Origin: [Enterobacter] lignolyticus SCF1
Lineage (GTDB): Bacteria; Pseudomonadota; Gammaproteobacteria; Enterobacterales; Enterobacteriaceae
NCBI RefSeq assembly: GCF_000164865.1
Contig: NC_014618.1
Span: 3,534,001-3,598,000, forward strand
Reading direction: 5' to 3'
Length of the DNA stretch: 64,000 nucleotides
Below are positions 38,325 to 45,821 of the stretch, piece by piece. Each line of letters begins with the position of its first letter. The first letter of the stretch is position 1. The position numbers were made by a program, and so were the translations under genes. The notes beneath the pieces were generated by a model. It was not told the DNA's origin. It did no database searches and was given only the letters and a program-made list of their open reading frames with translations.

Positions 38325-38374
38325 ATCGGCACCTCGATGACATAAAACCTTCCCAAACTATACCAGCACACATC

Positions 38375-38409
38375 TACTGGGGGGTAGTATTTAGTACTGG
38401 GGGGGAGTA
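38375..38409. promoter_or_regulatory. Tandem RcnR operators
   Basis: Two copies of the RcnR recognition pattern TACT-G-tract-AGTA: tactggggggtagta (38375-38389) and tactgggggggagta (38395-38409), 20 bases apart, between rcnR and rcnA. Confidence 0.92.
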
Positions 38410-38445
38410 GAATCGACACGTTCTCAATTACTAAGAATCATTCTC

Positions 38446-39300
38446 ATGAACGAATTTACGGCACTTATTCAGCAAGGAAACGCCTGGTTTTTCATCCCCA
38501 GCGCCATACTGCTCGGCGCGCTGCACGGGCTGGAGCCTGGACACTCAAAAACCATGATGGCCGCCTTTATTATCGCTATCCGGGGGACGGTCCGTCAGGC
38601 CGTCATGCTGGGGCTGGCGGCAACGGTCTCGCACACCGCGATTGTGTGGCTTATCGCGTTTGGCGGTATGTACATCAGCCGGAAATTTACGGCAGAATCC
38701 GCGGAGCCTTGGCTGCAGTTGGTTTCGTCGCTGATTGTTTTGGGTACCGCATTCTGGATGTTCTGGCGTACATGGCGCGGTGAAAACGGGATGTTTGCAG
38801 AGGCGCACGCGCATCACCACGCCCATCACCATGGTCACCACCATGGCCACGCGCATGCCAATGTTCTCGCGGTACCGCGTCGCGAACTGACCGGCTTTAC
38901 GGTCAGAGCGACGGAATATCAGGACGCCCACGAGCGCGCGCATGCCGATGACATTAAACGGCGGTTCGCCGGAACCACGGAGGTCTCAAACGGGCAGATC
39001 CTGCTCTTTGGCCTGACGGGAGGACTGATTCCGTGCCCCGCGGCCATTACGGTGCTGCTTATCTGTCTGCAGCTCAAAGCCCTGACGCTCGGCGCAACGA
39101 TGGTGGTCTGCTTTAGTATCGGTCTGGCGCTTACGCTAGTAACGGTTGGGGTGGGCGCTGCCGTGAGCGTCCGGCAGGCGGCCAAACGCTGGAGCGGTTT
39201 TAACAAGATGGCCAGGAAAGCGCCGTATCTCTCAAGCGTGCTGATCGGGCTGGTGGGCGTTTATATGGGCGTACACGGCTATCTGGGGATTGCCGGATAA
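38446..39300 (+). CDS. rcnA: RcnA, nickel/cobalt efflux protein
   Basis: A 284-residue inner-membrane exporter of Ni(II) and Co(II). The family motif HGLEPGHSKT is at 27-36, and about six hydrophobic segments are present. A His-rich cytoplasmic loop (121-138) holds eleven His residues and is followed by a non-His linker (NVLAVPRRELTGF); in E. coli this loop is longer and His/Asp/Glu-rich. The second half (GLTGGLIPCPAAITVLLICLQ) is highly conserved. It is under RcnR control. The periplasmic partner gene rcnB, next to rcnA in E. coli, is not here; the 4.5S RNA gene follows. Confidence 0.95.
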   Translation: MNEFTALIQQGNAWFFIPSAILLGALHGLEPGHSKTMMAAFIIAIRGTVRQAVMLGLAATVSHTAIVWLIAFGGMYISRKFTAESAEPWLQLVSSLIVLGTAFWMFWRTWRGENGMFAEAHAHHHAHHHGHHHGHAHANVLAVPRRELTGFTVRATEYQDAHERAHADDIKRRFAGTTEVSNGQILLFGLTGGLIPCPAAITVLLICLQLKALTLGATMVVCFSIGLALTLVTVGVGAAVSVRQAAKRWSGFNKMARKAPYLSSVLIGLVGVYMGVHGYLGIAG

Positions 39301-39312
39301 TCCGGCACAAAT

Positions 39313-39426
39313 GGGTGGGGGCCCTGCCAGCTACATCCCGGCACACACGTCGTCTGCCCTGGCTGCTTCCTTCCGGACCTGACCTGGTGAACAGAGTAGC
39401 GTTGCGGGAGAACCAACAGAGCCCCC
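39313..39426 (-). ncRNA. ffs: 4.5S RNA (signal recognition particle RNA)
   Basis: A 114-base RNA that folds into one long hairpin: the 5' end GGGGGCTCTGTTGG pairs with the 3' end CAGGGCCCCCACCC. The apical tetraloop and Ffh-binding region read CAGGTCAGGTCCGGAAGG then AAGCAGCCA, as in E. coli. It partners Ffh to target inner-membrane proteins. A promoter about 25 bases upstream of the mature end agrees with an RNase P-trimmed precursor. Confidence 0.96.
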
Positions 39427-39458
39427 ATTGAGAGCGTTGTTAACCAACGCGCTGGCGC

Positions 39459-39487
39459 ATTATCCCTGTGCCGACCGGCAATTGCAA
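39459..39487 (-). promoter_or_regulatory. Promoter of ffs
   Basis: The -35 TTGCAA (39487-39482) and -10 GATAAT (39464-39459), 17 bases apart. The predicted start near 39451 is about 25 bases before the mature 5' end, matching the leader removed by RNase P in E. coli. Confidence 0.75.
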
Positions 39488-39653
39488 GCCGCAGCCATCC
39501 GGATGATGGTTTATTGCGCAGCCCGGGCGGAAAGAACGATTTCGCACTACACCGGGCCGCGGTTAATGCGCATATTGCGAGCCTCTTCGCAGTAAATTAG
39601 CTAACCCATGTCACACTATTTGAATGTGATCGACGTATCGTTTTCATTCTTTC

Positions 39654-40073
39654 ATGGGTGCCTCTATGATCAACACGCTTCCACAGACATTGACGCTCGC
39701 AATGCCAGCCATCGACGGCGTGACCATTCACCACGAGGGGCTCAACTATCTGCGTCCTGAACTGCTGCTGGATTTCGTCAGCATCAGCGAACGGTCCATG
39801 CTGTTCGTTACGCCCATCGCCGTGCTCTATTCCACAGTAGGCGTCGTGCGCCATGTAAACCTGCGCCGGATCCCGGTCGCGGTTTCGGGACGCGTTATCT
39901 ACCCCATCTGCTCACAGGCGCTGCCCGATCTCAGAGCCAAACTGATCATTAACACCCAGGCGCGGAAGCTGAAGTTTCTGGAGAGCCTGGTGGCGATGCG
40001 CGACCAGCCTGCCGCCAGCAGCACCAAAGTGATTGGCCTGGCGCTGGAATTTACCGTTCAGCAACCGGTTTGA
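39654..40073 (+). CDS. Hypothetical protein between ffs and atl
   Basis: A 139-residue frame (135 if the Met at 39666 is used) with codon use like its neighbours. Not recognised. It starts with a Thr/Pro-rich stretch (MINTLPQTLTLAMPAIDGV), has a hydrophobic stretch (SMLFVTPIAVLYSTVGVVRHV, about 48-68 of the longer form) and a basic middle (RAKLIINTQARKLKFL). No signal peptide, convincing membrane segment or known motif is visible. Neither start has a clear ribosome site. It is 73 bases upstream of atl on the same strand. E. coli has no gene here. Confidence 0.6.
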   Translation: MGASMINTLPQTLTLAMPAIDGVTIHHEGLNYLRPELLLDFVSISERSMLFVTPIAVLYSTVGVVRHVNLRRIPVAVSGRVIYPICSQALPDLRAKLIINTQARKLKFLESLVAMRDQPAASSTKVIGLALEFTVQQPV

Positions 40074-40146
40074 GCGCGATACCCTTGCACCTTCACAATC
40101 ATGACAGGGTCGCTTATCCTGTGGTTTTCCTTGTCCGGTAAGCATT

Positions 40147-40482
40147 ATGGATTCTTACGATTCGTCCCCCGAACCGTTACCTGACACGTTTCCCGTCAGG
40201 GTCTGGCAGATTGTCGCGTCGATTCCCGAAGGCTATGTCACGACCTACGGCGATGTGGCTCGCCTCGCCGGTTCGCCGCGGGCTGCGCGCCAGGTAGGGG
40301 GCGTCCTGCGGCGGTTGCCCGAAGGCTCCACCCTGCCCTGGCACCGGGTGGTCAATCGCCACGGCGCGATTTCGCTCACCGGGCCGGATCTGCAGCGCCA
40401 GCGCCAGGCGCTCCTTTCAGAGGGCGTTCAGGTGTCAGGCAGCGGGAAAATCGATATGCAAAAGTACCGCTGGATCTATTAA
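40147..40482 (+). CDS. atl: Alkyltransferase-like protein Atl (YbaZ)
   Basis: A 111-residue homologue of the DNA-binding domain of O6-alkylguanine transferases. The acceptor Cys of PCHRVV is replaced by Trp: PWHRVV at 64-69 (Trp65), so it binds O6-alkylguanine without repairing it and directs nucleotide excision repair. The helix-turn-helix with arginine finger reads YGDVARLAGSPRAARQVGGVL. It is shorter than the E. coli annotation at the N-terminus but complete in the domain. It is convergent with ybaY. Confidence 0.95.
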   Translation: MDSYDSSPEPLPDTFPVRVWQIVASIPEGYVTTYGDVARLAGSPRAARQVGGVLRRLPEGSTLPWHRVVNRHGAISLTGPDLQRQRQALLSEGVQVSGSGKIDMQKYRWIY

Positions 40483-40505
40483 CCCCCTCCCGGGCGGAAG
40501 GGGGG
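40483..40505. terminator. Hairpin between convergent atl and ybaY
   Basis: Arms ccccct and aggggg around tcccgggcgga-like sequence fill the 28-base gap between the two stops. It is short of T-runs; it probably acts on both transcripts weakly. Confidence 0.45.
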
Positions 40506-40510
40506 CAGAT

Positions 40511-41023
40511 TTACTGCATCTGATCAGGGGCGGGCGCGCCTGAGGTCATGGGTACGGCGGTCTGCTGGACCGGAACCAGCGTCAGATCCGCTTTGGTGCC
40601 GCCGTGGTTGATAACCTCCTGAACGGTATCGGTAATAAACATCAGCTTACCGTTGAGCGTTACCGCTGAGCTTAGCAGGATGCGGGCGTTCGGCTGGATA
40701 TCGGCCGGATTATAGGGCAGCGCAAAGCTGAACGGCGCCTGCTTACCTTCGGTACGGGTGACTTTCTGCGACAGCACTTTCGACGGCGCATCCGCCAGCG
40801 ACGCATCGGACAGCGTGACGGTCAGCACCGCATCCGGCGGTAAAGCGATTTTCTGGCGGATCCAGACGGTACCGGAAACGACAGGCTGTTGAACCGCGGG
40901 CTGTGCGGTGGTTACAGACGCCCCAGAGGCGGGTGCCGGTGCCGGAACGTTTGCGCTTTTCTGCGCACAGGCAGAAAGGGCGACCGCAACCGCTAAACCA
41001 CTTAAGATAGCGACGAGTTTCAT
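40511..41023 (-). CDS. ybaY: YbaY, putative outer-membrane lipoprotein
   Basis: A 170-residue lipoprotein: signal peptide MKLVAILSGLAVAVALSAC with lipid Cys19, a Pro/Ala/Gln linker to about 58, then the YbaY/YscW domain (VSGTVWIRQKIALPPDAVLTVTL ... ADLTLVPVQ). The Pro/Ala tail is shorter than in E. coli. Function is unknown; YscW-like domains act as pilotins, and E. coli YbaY is induced under osmotic stress. ATG 41023 follows AGGAGAG; the frame is open 12 codons more. Confidence 0.92.
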   Translation of the reverse strand: MKLVAILSGLAVAVALSACAQKSANVPAPAPASGASVTTAQPAVQQPVVSGTVWIRQKIALPPDAVLTVTLSDASLADAPSKVLSQKVTRTEGKQAPFSFALPYNPADIQPNARILLSSAVTLNGKLMFITDTVQEVINHGGTKADLTLVPVQQTAVPMTSGAPAPDQMQ

Positions 41024-41242
41024 TATGCTCTCCTTCTTAGTCACGCAAAAAACAGGCATTTATCCCGTCATTACGCGTACTCCAAACATTTATCACTCGT
41101 TAATTATGGCAGATGTCGCACTTAATTGCCTGTAAGCACCGCATTATTCAGACTATTGCACCCATCGGACCACTTTGAAAACTGCGTTATACTCTGCCTA
41201 ATCCCGTCTTCTGGGCGAACATAATTATTATTGAGGACATGT

Positions 41243-42106
41243 ATGAGTCAGGCGCTCTCCAACTTACTTACTTTATTACACCTGGAAAAAATAGAAGAGG
41301 GATTGTTCCGCGGCCAAAGCGAAGACCTGGGATTGCGCCAGGTGTTTGGCGGCCAGGTGGTCGGCCAGGCGCTGTATGCGGCAAAAGAAACCGTGCCGAC
41401 GGAACGGCTGATCCACTCCTTTCACAGCTATTTTCTGCGCCCGGGCGACAGCCAGAAGCCGATTGTCTATGACGTCGAGGTGCTGCGTGACGGCAACAGC
41501 TTCAGCGCCCGCCGCATCGCGGCCGTGCAGAACGGTAAGCCGATTTTCTACATGACGGCCTCGTTCCAGGCGCCGGAGCCGGGCTATGAGCACCAGAAAA
41601 CGATGCCGCCCGCCCCCGCGCCCGACGATCTGAAATCAGAAACACATATCGCCCAGTCGCTGGCGCATTTGCTGCCGCCGCAGGTTAAAGAGAAATTTCT
41701 GTGCGAGAAACCGCTGGAGATCCGCCCGGTTGAGTTTCATAACCCGATGAAAGGCCACGTTGCCGAACCGGCCCGTCAGGTGTGGCTCCGCGCTAACGGC
41801 AACATGCCGAAGGATTTCCACATCCATCAGTCCCTGCTCGGCTATGCCTCTGATTTCAACTTTCTGCCCGTGGCGCTGCAGCCGCACGGCGTGGGTTTTC
41901 TGGAAAAAGGGATGCAGGTGGCGACCATCGATCACTCGATGTGGTTCCACCGCCCGTTCGACATGAACGACTGGCTGCTGTACAGCGTGGAGAGCACCTC
42001 AGCATCGAGCGCCCGCGGGTTTGTGCGCGGCGAGTTCTATACCCAGGACGGTATTCTGGTGGCGTCGACGGTGCAGGAAGGCGTAATGCGCAACCGCGCG
42101 GTCTGA
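41243..42106 (+). CDS. tesB: Acyl-CoA thioesterase II
   Basis: A 287-residue double-hotdog thioesterase that hydrolyses medium- to long-chain acyl-CoA. It matches E. coli TesB from MSQALSNLLTLL to the end MRNRAV, with the conserved SFHSYFLRPGD and DHSMWFHRPF elements and the C-terminal QEG region of the Asp-Thr-Gln catalytic network. ATG 41243 follows TTGAGGAC; four extra codons are open upstream. A shared terminator separates it from amtB. The gap from ybaY (41024-41242) contains no other gene. Confidence 0.96.
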   Translation: MSQALSNLLTLLHLEKIEEGLFRGQSEDLGLRQVFGGQVVGQALYAAKETVPTERLIHSFHSYFLRPGDSQKPIVYDVEVLRDGNSFSARRIAAVQNGKPIFYMTASFQAPEPGYEHQKTMPPAPAPDDLKSETHIAQSLAHLLPPQVKEKFLCEKPLEIRPVEFHNPMKGHVAEPARQVWLRANGNMPKDFHIHQSLLGYASDFNFLPVALQPHGVGFLEKGMQVATIDHSMWFHRPFDMNDWLLYSVESTSASSARGFVRGEFYTQDGILVASTVQEGVMRNRAV

Positions 42107-42126
42107 CCCCGACCCCGGAAAACCAA

Positions 42127-42151
42127 AAGCCTCCCGTCGGGAGGCTTTTTT
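42127..42151. terminator. Bidirectional terminator between tesB and amtB
   Basis: Stem gcctcccg/cgggaggc (42129-42145) with A-runs before and TTTTTT after, usable by both convergent transcripts. Confidence 0.88.
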
Positions 42152-42176
42152 CATGCTCAGGAGATAACACAGCCGA

Positions 42177-43463
42177 TCAGGCGTTGTAGGCGTTCTCGCC
42201 GTGGCTGTTCACGTCCAGGCCTTCGCGCTCCTGCTCTTCCGGTACCCGCAGCCCGACGGTCAGGTCCGCCAGCTTATAGCCGATGAAGGCAACCACGCCG
42301 GACCAGACGATAGTGACCGCCACGCTCTCCAGCTGCACCAGCACCTGGTGCCCCATGGTGACGCCTGTCGCGTAGCCCACGCCGCCAAGCGACGTTGAGG
42401 CGAAGATCCCGGTCAGGATGCAGCCAATGATGCCGCACACGCCGTGCACGCCGAACACATCGCACGGGTCATCAACGCGCAGCCAGCGCTTGAGCGCCGT
42501 TACGCCCCACAGCCCGGCCAGCCCAGCCGCGATACCGACAATCAGCGCGCCGCCCACGCCGATGTAGCCGCAGGCTGGCGTGACCGCAACCAGGCCGGCA
42601 ATCGCCCCGGAGCAGGCGCCCAGCAGAGAGGGTTTGCCGCGCAGCGCCCACTCGCCGAAAACCCAGGCCAGGATGGCCGCTGCGGTCGCCACTACGGTGT
42701 TAAGAAACGCCAGTGCGGCAATTTCGTTCGCCGCGCTGGCGGAACCCGCGTTGAAGCCGAACCAGCCGATATAAAGGATCGCCGTACCGGTAAACACCAT
42801 CGGCAGGTTGTGCGGTTTAAACGCCTCTTTGCCAAAACCGACGCGTTTTCCCATCATGTACGCCCCGACGAGGCCGGCGATCGCGGCGTTGATATGAACG
42901 ACGGTACCGCCCGCAAAGTCCAGCGCGCCGTGGTTTGCCAGCAGACCGCCGCCCCACACCATGTGCGCAATCGGCACATAGGAGAGGGTCATCCACACCA
43001 CCACGAAAATCAGCACGGCGGAGAAGCGGATGCGTTCCGCCAGCGCGCCCACCACCAGCCCGACGGTAATGCAGGCGAAAGAGGCCTGGAAAACCACATG
43101 AATGTACTGATAGAACGTCCCCATCAGCGCTTTCAGCTCAATGTTCTTCAGCATTATCCAGTCAAAGCTGCCGAAGAAGTTGCCGCCCGTCCCGAACGCC
43201 AGGGTATAGCCGTATACCACCCACAGTACGCAAACCAGCGCAAACGTCACCGTCACCTGCGTCAGCATCGAAAGCACGTTCTTACCGCGGATCAGGCCGC
43301 CGTAGAACAGGGCAATCCCCGGCAGGGTCATAAACAGCACCAGCGCGGTACAAATCATCATAAAGGCGTTATCGGCTTTATCCGCGACGGCGGGCGCCGC
43401 CAGCGCCAGCCCCGGCAGCAGCGTCAGAACGCCGAGGGTTGTTTTCAGCAGTACTTTGTTCAT
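42177..43463 (-). CDS. amtB: Ammonium transporter AmtB
   Basis: A 428-residue trimeric inner-membrane channel with an N-terminal signal peptide (cleavage after LALA near 22) and eleven transmembrane helices. The conserved pore region motifs YIHVVFQASFACITVG, FAGGTVVHINAAIAGLVGA (first pore His) and DVFGVHGVCGI (second pore His) are present. The C-terminus EREGLDVNSHGENAYNA, which binds GlnK, is identical to E. coli. It is the second gene of glnK-amtB, 32 bases after glnK. Start chosen at 43463 by family length. Confidence 0.97.
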   Translation of the reverse strand: MNKVLLKTTLGVLTLLPGLALAAPAVADKADNAFMMICTALVLFMTLPGIALFYGGLIRGKNVLSMLTQVTVTFALVCVLWVVYGYTLAFGTGGNFFGSFDWIMLKNIELKALMGTFYQYIHVVFQASFACITVGLVVGALAERIRFSAVLIFVVVWMTLSYVPIAHMVWGGGLLANHGALDFAGGTVVHINAAIAGLVGAYMMGKRVGFGKEAFKPHNLPMVFTGTAILYIGWFGFNAGSASAANEIAALAFLNTVVATAAAILAWVFGEWALRGKPSLLGACSGAIAGLVAVTPACGYIGVGGALIVGIAAGLAGLWGVTALKRWLRVDDPCDVFGVHGVCGIIGCILTGIFASTSLGGVGYATGVTMGHQVLVQLESVAVTIVWSGVVAFIGYKLADLTVGLRVPEEQEREGLDVNSHGENAYNA

Positions 43464-43495
43464 GTTCTCGATCCCTATCACTGTGTGTCAGGTGT

Positions 43496-43834
43496 TTAAA
43501 GCGCCGCTTCGTCGGATTCGCCGGTGCGAATACGAATCACGCGCTGCAGCTCGGCGACGAAAATTTTGCCGTCGCCAATTTTGCCGGTGTAGGCCGCCTT
43601 GCTGACCACATCGATGACCTCATCGAGCTGGTCGTCCGCGATGGCGACATCGATTTTGACCTTCGGCAGGAAGTTGACGCTGTACTCCGCGCCGCGGTAA
43701 AGCTCGGCATGGCCCTTCTGGCGGCCAAACCCTTTCACCTCAGTCACGGTCAGCCCCTGAATGCCCATTGAAGACAGCGCTTCGCGAACGTCTTCAAGTT
43801 TGAATGGTTTGATTACCACGGTAACCAGCTTCAT
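43496..43834 (-). CDS. glnK: Nitrogen regulatory PII protein GlnK
   Basis: A 112-residue PII signal protein whose unmodified trimer blocks AmtB when nitrogen is ample. The uridylylated Tyr51 sits in the T-loop (ELYRGAEYSVNF), and the two PII signatures (start MKLVTVVIKPFK; TGKIGDGKIFV) are intact. It heads the operon behind a sigma-54 promoter. Several other in-frame starts reach far upstream, but ATG 43834 after GGAGGGGATCT is unambiguous. Confidence 0.97.
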   Translation of the reverse strand: MKLVTVVIKPFKLEDVREALSSMGIQGLTVTEVKGFGRQKGHAELYRGAEYSVNFLPKVKIDVAIADDQLDEVIDVVSKAAYTGKIGDGKIFVAELQRVIRIRTGESDEAAL

Positions 43835-43886
43835 AGATCCCCTCCAGTCAGAATTCGGTAATGGCCGTCGCTCACGGCTGAGATAA

Positions 43887-43902
43887 AGCAATCGGCGTGC
43901 CA
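43887..43902 (-). promoter_or_regulatory. Sigma-54 promoter of glnK-amtB
   Basis: On the minus strand TGGCAC-gccga-TTGCT, with the invariant GG and GC of the -24/-12 pattern, about 53 bases before the glnK ATG. Confidence 0.94.
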
Positions 43903-43964
43903 GAAATAAAAACGGCTGTCCTGGCGCGGGCTGACGTGCCCTGGCGGGAGGGGGATAAAAAAAC

Positions 43965-44013
43965 GCACCATGCCGGTGCAGGGTGCGTTGAGGTTTTGCA
44001 CCAGAACAGGTGC
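43965..44013. promoter_or_regulatory. Two NtrC enhancer boxes
   Basis: Palindromes gcaccatgccggtgc (43965-43979) and gcaccagaacaggtgc (43998-44013) match the NtrC consensus GCACC-n5-GGTGC; the second has six central bases. They are about 65-110 bases upstream of the -24 element. Confidence 0.88.
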
Positions 44014-44042
44014 GTGTTAGCAGAGCGCCTGCGGATGGTGCA

Positions 44043-45821
44043 TCAGGCGATAAGCGACTCTTCTTCCATGCTGGCGGCCAGCTCTTCGCCCGCCAGCTGC
44101 AGCTGATACATTTGCCAGTAGCGGCCTTTCGCTTCCAGCAGCTGCTGATGGGTCCCGCGCTCAACCGCCTGTCCGCGATGCAGCACCATGATGGTGTCCG
44201 CCTCAACGATGGTCGACAGGCGGTGGGCGATCACCACCAGCGTGGTGTGCTGACGCACCGTCGCCAGCGCCTGCTGGATAGCGCGCTCGGTACCGGAGTC
44301 GATATTGGCCGTCGCCTCATCGAGGATCAGGATCTGCGGCGTATCCACCAGCACTCTCGCCAGCGCCAGCAGCTGTTTCTGCCCGACAGAAAGATTATTG
44401 CCCTGCTCGCCAAGGCGGGTGTAGATGCCGTCGCTCAGGCCGCGCGCCATTTCCGCCAGCTGCACCGTTTCCAGCGCCTGCCAGACCTGCGCTTCGCTGA
44501 TATCGCGCCCCAGCGCGACGTTGGCAAAGAGCGTGTCCGCCATCACCACCGGGTCCTGCTGCACCATGGCGACACTCTGACGCAGCGCGCTGTGGCTCAG
44601 CGACGGCAGCGGCCGACCGTCAAGGCGGATCTCGCCGCGGGTCAGCGGGTAGTATCCCATCAGCAGGCTGGCGAGCGTACTTTTGCCGCTGCCGGTGTGC
44701 CCGACCAGCGCGATAAAGCTGCGCGACGGCACCGTCAGATTGATGTCCTGCAGGACCAGACGGTCGTCGCGATAGGCGAACGAGACGTTATCAAACGCAA
44801 TGGCGCCGCTTTGCAGCGGTACCGCGTCCTGGCCGTAGGTCTGCCGCGGTTTGTCCATCAGCTCGAACACGCGCTCGCCGGCAACCACCGCCTGCTGCAG
44901 CATCGACTGCTGGGTGGTCAGTTCAATCAGAGGTTCGTTAAGGCGCCCGAGGTAGCTGATAAACGCGTACAGCACCCCGACCTCAATCGTGCCGGTCGAC
45001 GTCAGGCCGAACATCATCAGCAGGCCGCACAGCACCATCGACGAAAACAGGCTCAACAGCGGACGCAGCAGGAACCCGTCCAGGCGCAGCGTCTGCATCC
45101 GCGCCATATAGTGCGAACGGCTGGACTCCCCCACCCGCTCGCCGAAGCGCGCCTGCTGACGGAACTGCTGAATCACGCTCATGCCGTTGATGACTTCGTT
45201 AAAGCCGTCATTGATATCCGCCAGATAGCCGCGCACCCGGCGCACGATAGGCGTGCTGTAGCGCTGATAAATCACCATCACCACCAGCACCGCCGGGAAA
45301 ATGGCGATCGCCACCAGCGCCATGCGCCAGTCGAGGCTGAACATTGCCACCAGCATCGCGCCAATCAGCGCCGCGCTGCGCAGCACCGTCGCCACCACGG
45401 TGACGTAGAGATCGCGAATCACCTCCGTGTCGTTGGTGACGCGAGAGATAAGCTGTCCGACCGGCTGCACGTCAAACTCGCTGAGCGGCTGGCGCAGCGC
45501 GGCGTCCATCACGTCGGTGCGTAGCTGCTGCACCACGCCGACCGCCGCGCGGTTAAACAGCAGCGACTGCGCATAATGCAGCGATGCCGCCAGCAGCTGG
45601 AGGCACACATAGGCCGCCGCCAGCCCCGCGACGATCCTCCAGGGCAGGTCGCCTTTCGCCACCATGTTGTCGATAAAATAGCTTATCAGCAGCGGTCCGC
45701 TCACCTCGGCCGCCGCCGCGACCCACAGGAGAACAACGCCAATCGCCATGGGTTTTCGCCACGGCGAACCGTAGGCCAGAAGGCGTTTAAGGGTAGGCCA
45801 GAGCTGGCCAAAATTACGCAT
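44043..45821 (-). CDS. mdlB: MdlB, ABC exporter half-transporter
   Basis: A 592-residue half-transporter with an N-terminal six-helix membrane domain (about 20-310) and a nucleotide-binding domain: Walker A GHTGSGKST near 375, signature LSVGQKQ, Walker B ILILDEAT and H-loop IAHRLST. The D-loop reads ANID where E. coli has ASID. It overlaps mdlA by eight bases and presumably forms a heterodimer with it. The substrate is not established (annotated multidrug-like). ATG 45821 is the family start MRNFGQLWPTL. Confidence 0.94.
   Translation of the reverse strand: MRNFGQLWPTLKRLLAYGSPWRKPMAIGVVLLWVAAAAEVSGPLLISYFIDNMVAKGDLPWRIVAGLAAAYVCLQLLAASLHYAQSLLFNRAAVGVVQQLRTDVMDAALRQPLSEFDVQPVGQLISRVTNDTEVIRDLYVTVVATVLRSAALIGAMLVAMFSLDWRMALVAIAIFPAVLVVMVIYQRYSTPIVRRVRGYLADINDGFNEVINGMSVIQQFRQQARFGERVGESSRSHYMARMQTLRLDGFLLRPLLSLFSSMVLCGLLMMFGLTSTGTIEVGVLYAFISYLGRLNEPLIELTTQQSMLQQAVVAGERVFELMDKPRQTYGQDAVPLQSGAIAFDNVSFAYRDDRLVLQDINLTVPSRSFIALVGHTGSGKSTLASLLMGYYPLTRGEIRLDGRPLPSLSHSALRQSVAMVQQDPVVMADTLFANVALGRDISEAQVWQALETVQLAEMARGLSDGIYTRLGEQGNNLSVGQKQLLALARVLVDTPQILILDEATANIDSGTERAIQQALATVRQHTTLVVIAHRLSTIVEADTIMVLHRGQAVERGTHQQLLEAKGRYWQMYQLQLAGEELAASMEEESLIA

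Noticed and set aside
39597..39854. An 85-codon minus-strand frame opposite the hypothetical gene at 39654
   Set aside because: Composition is His/Gln-rich without a ribosome site; the plus-strand frame has the better codon use.
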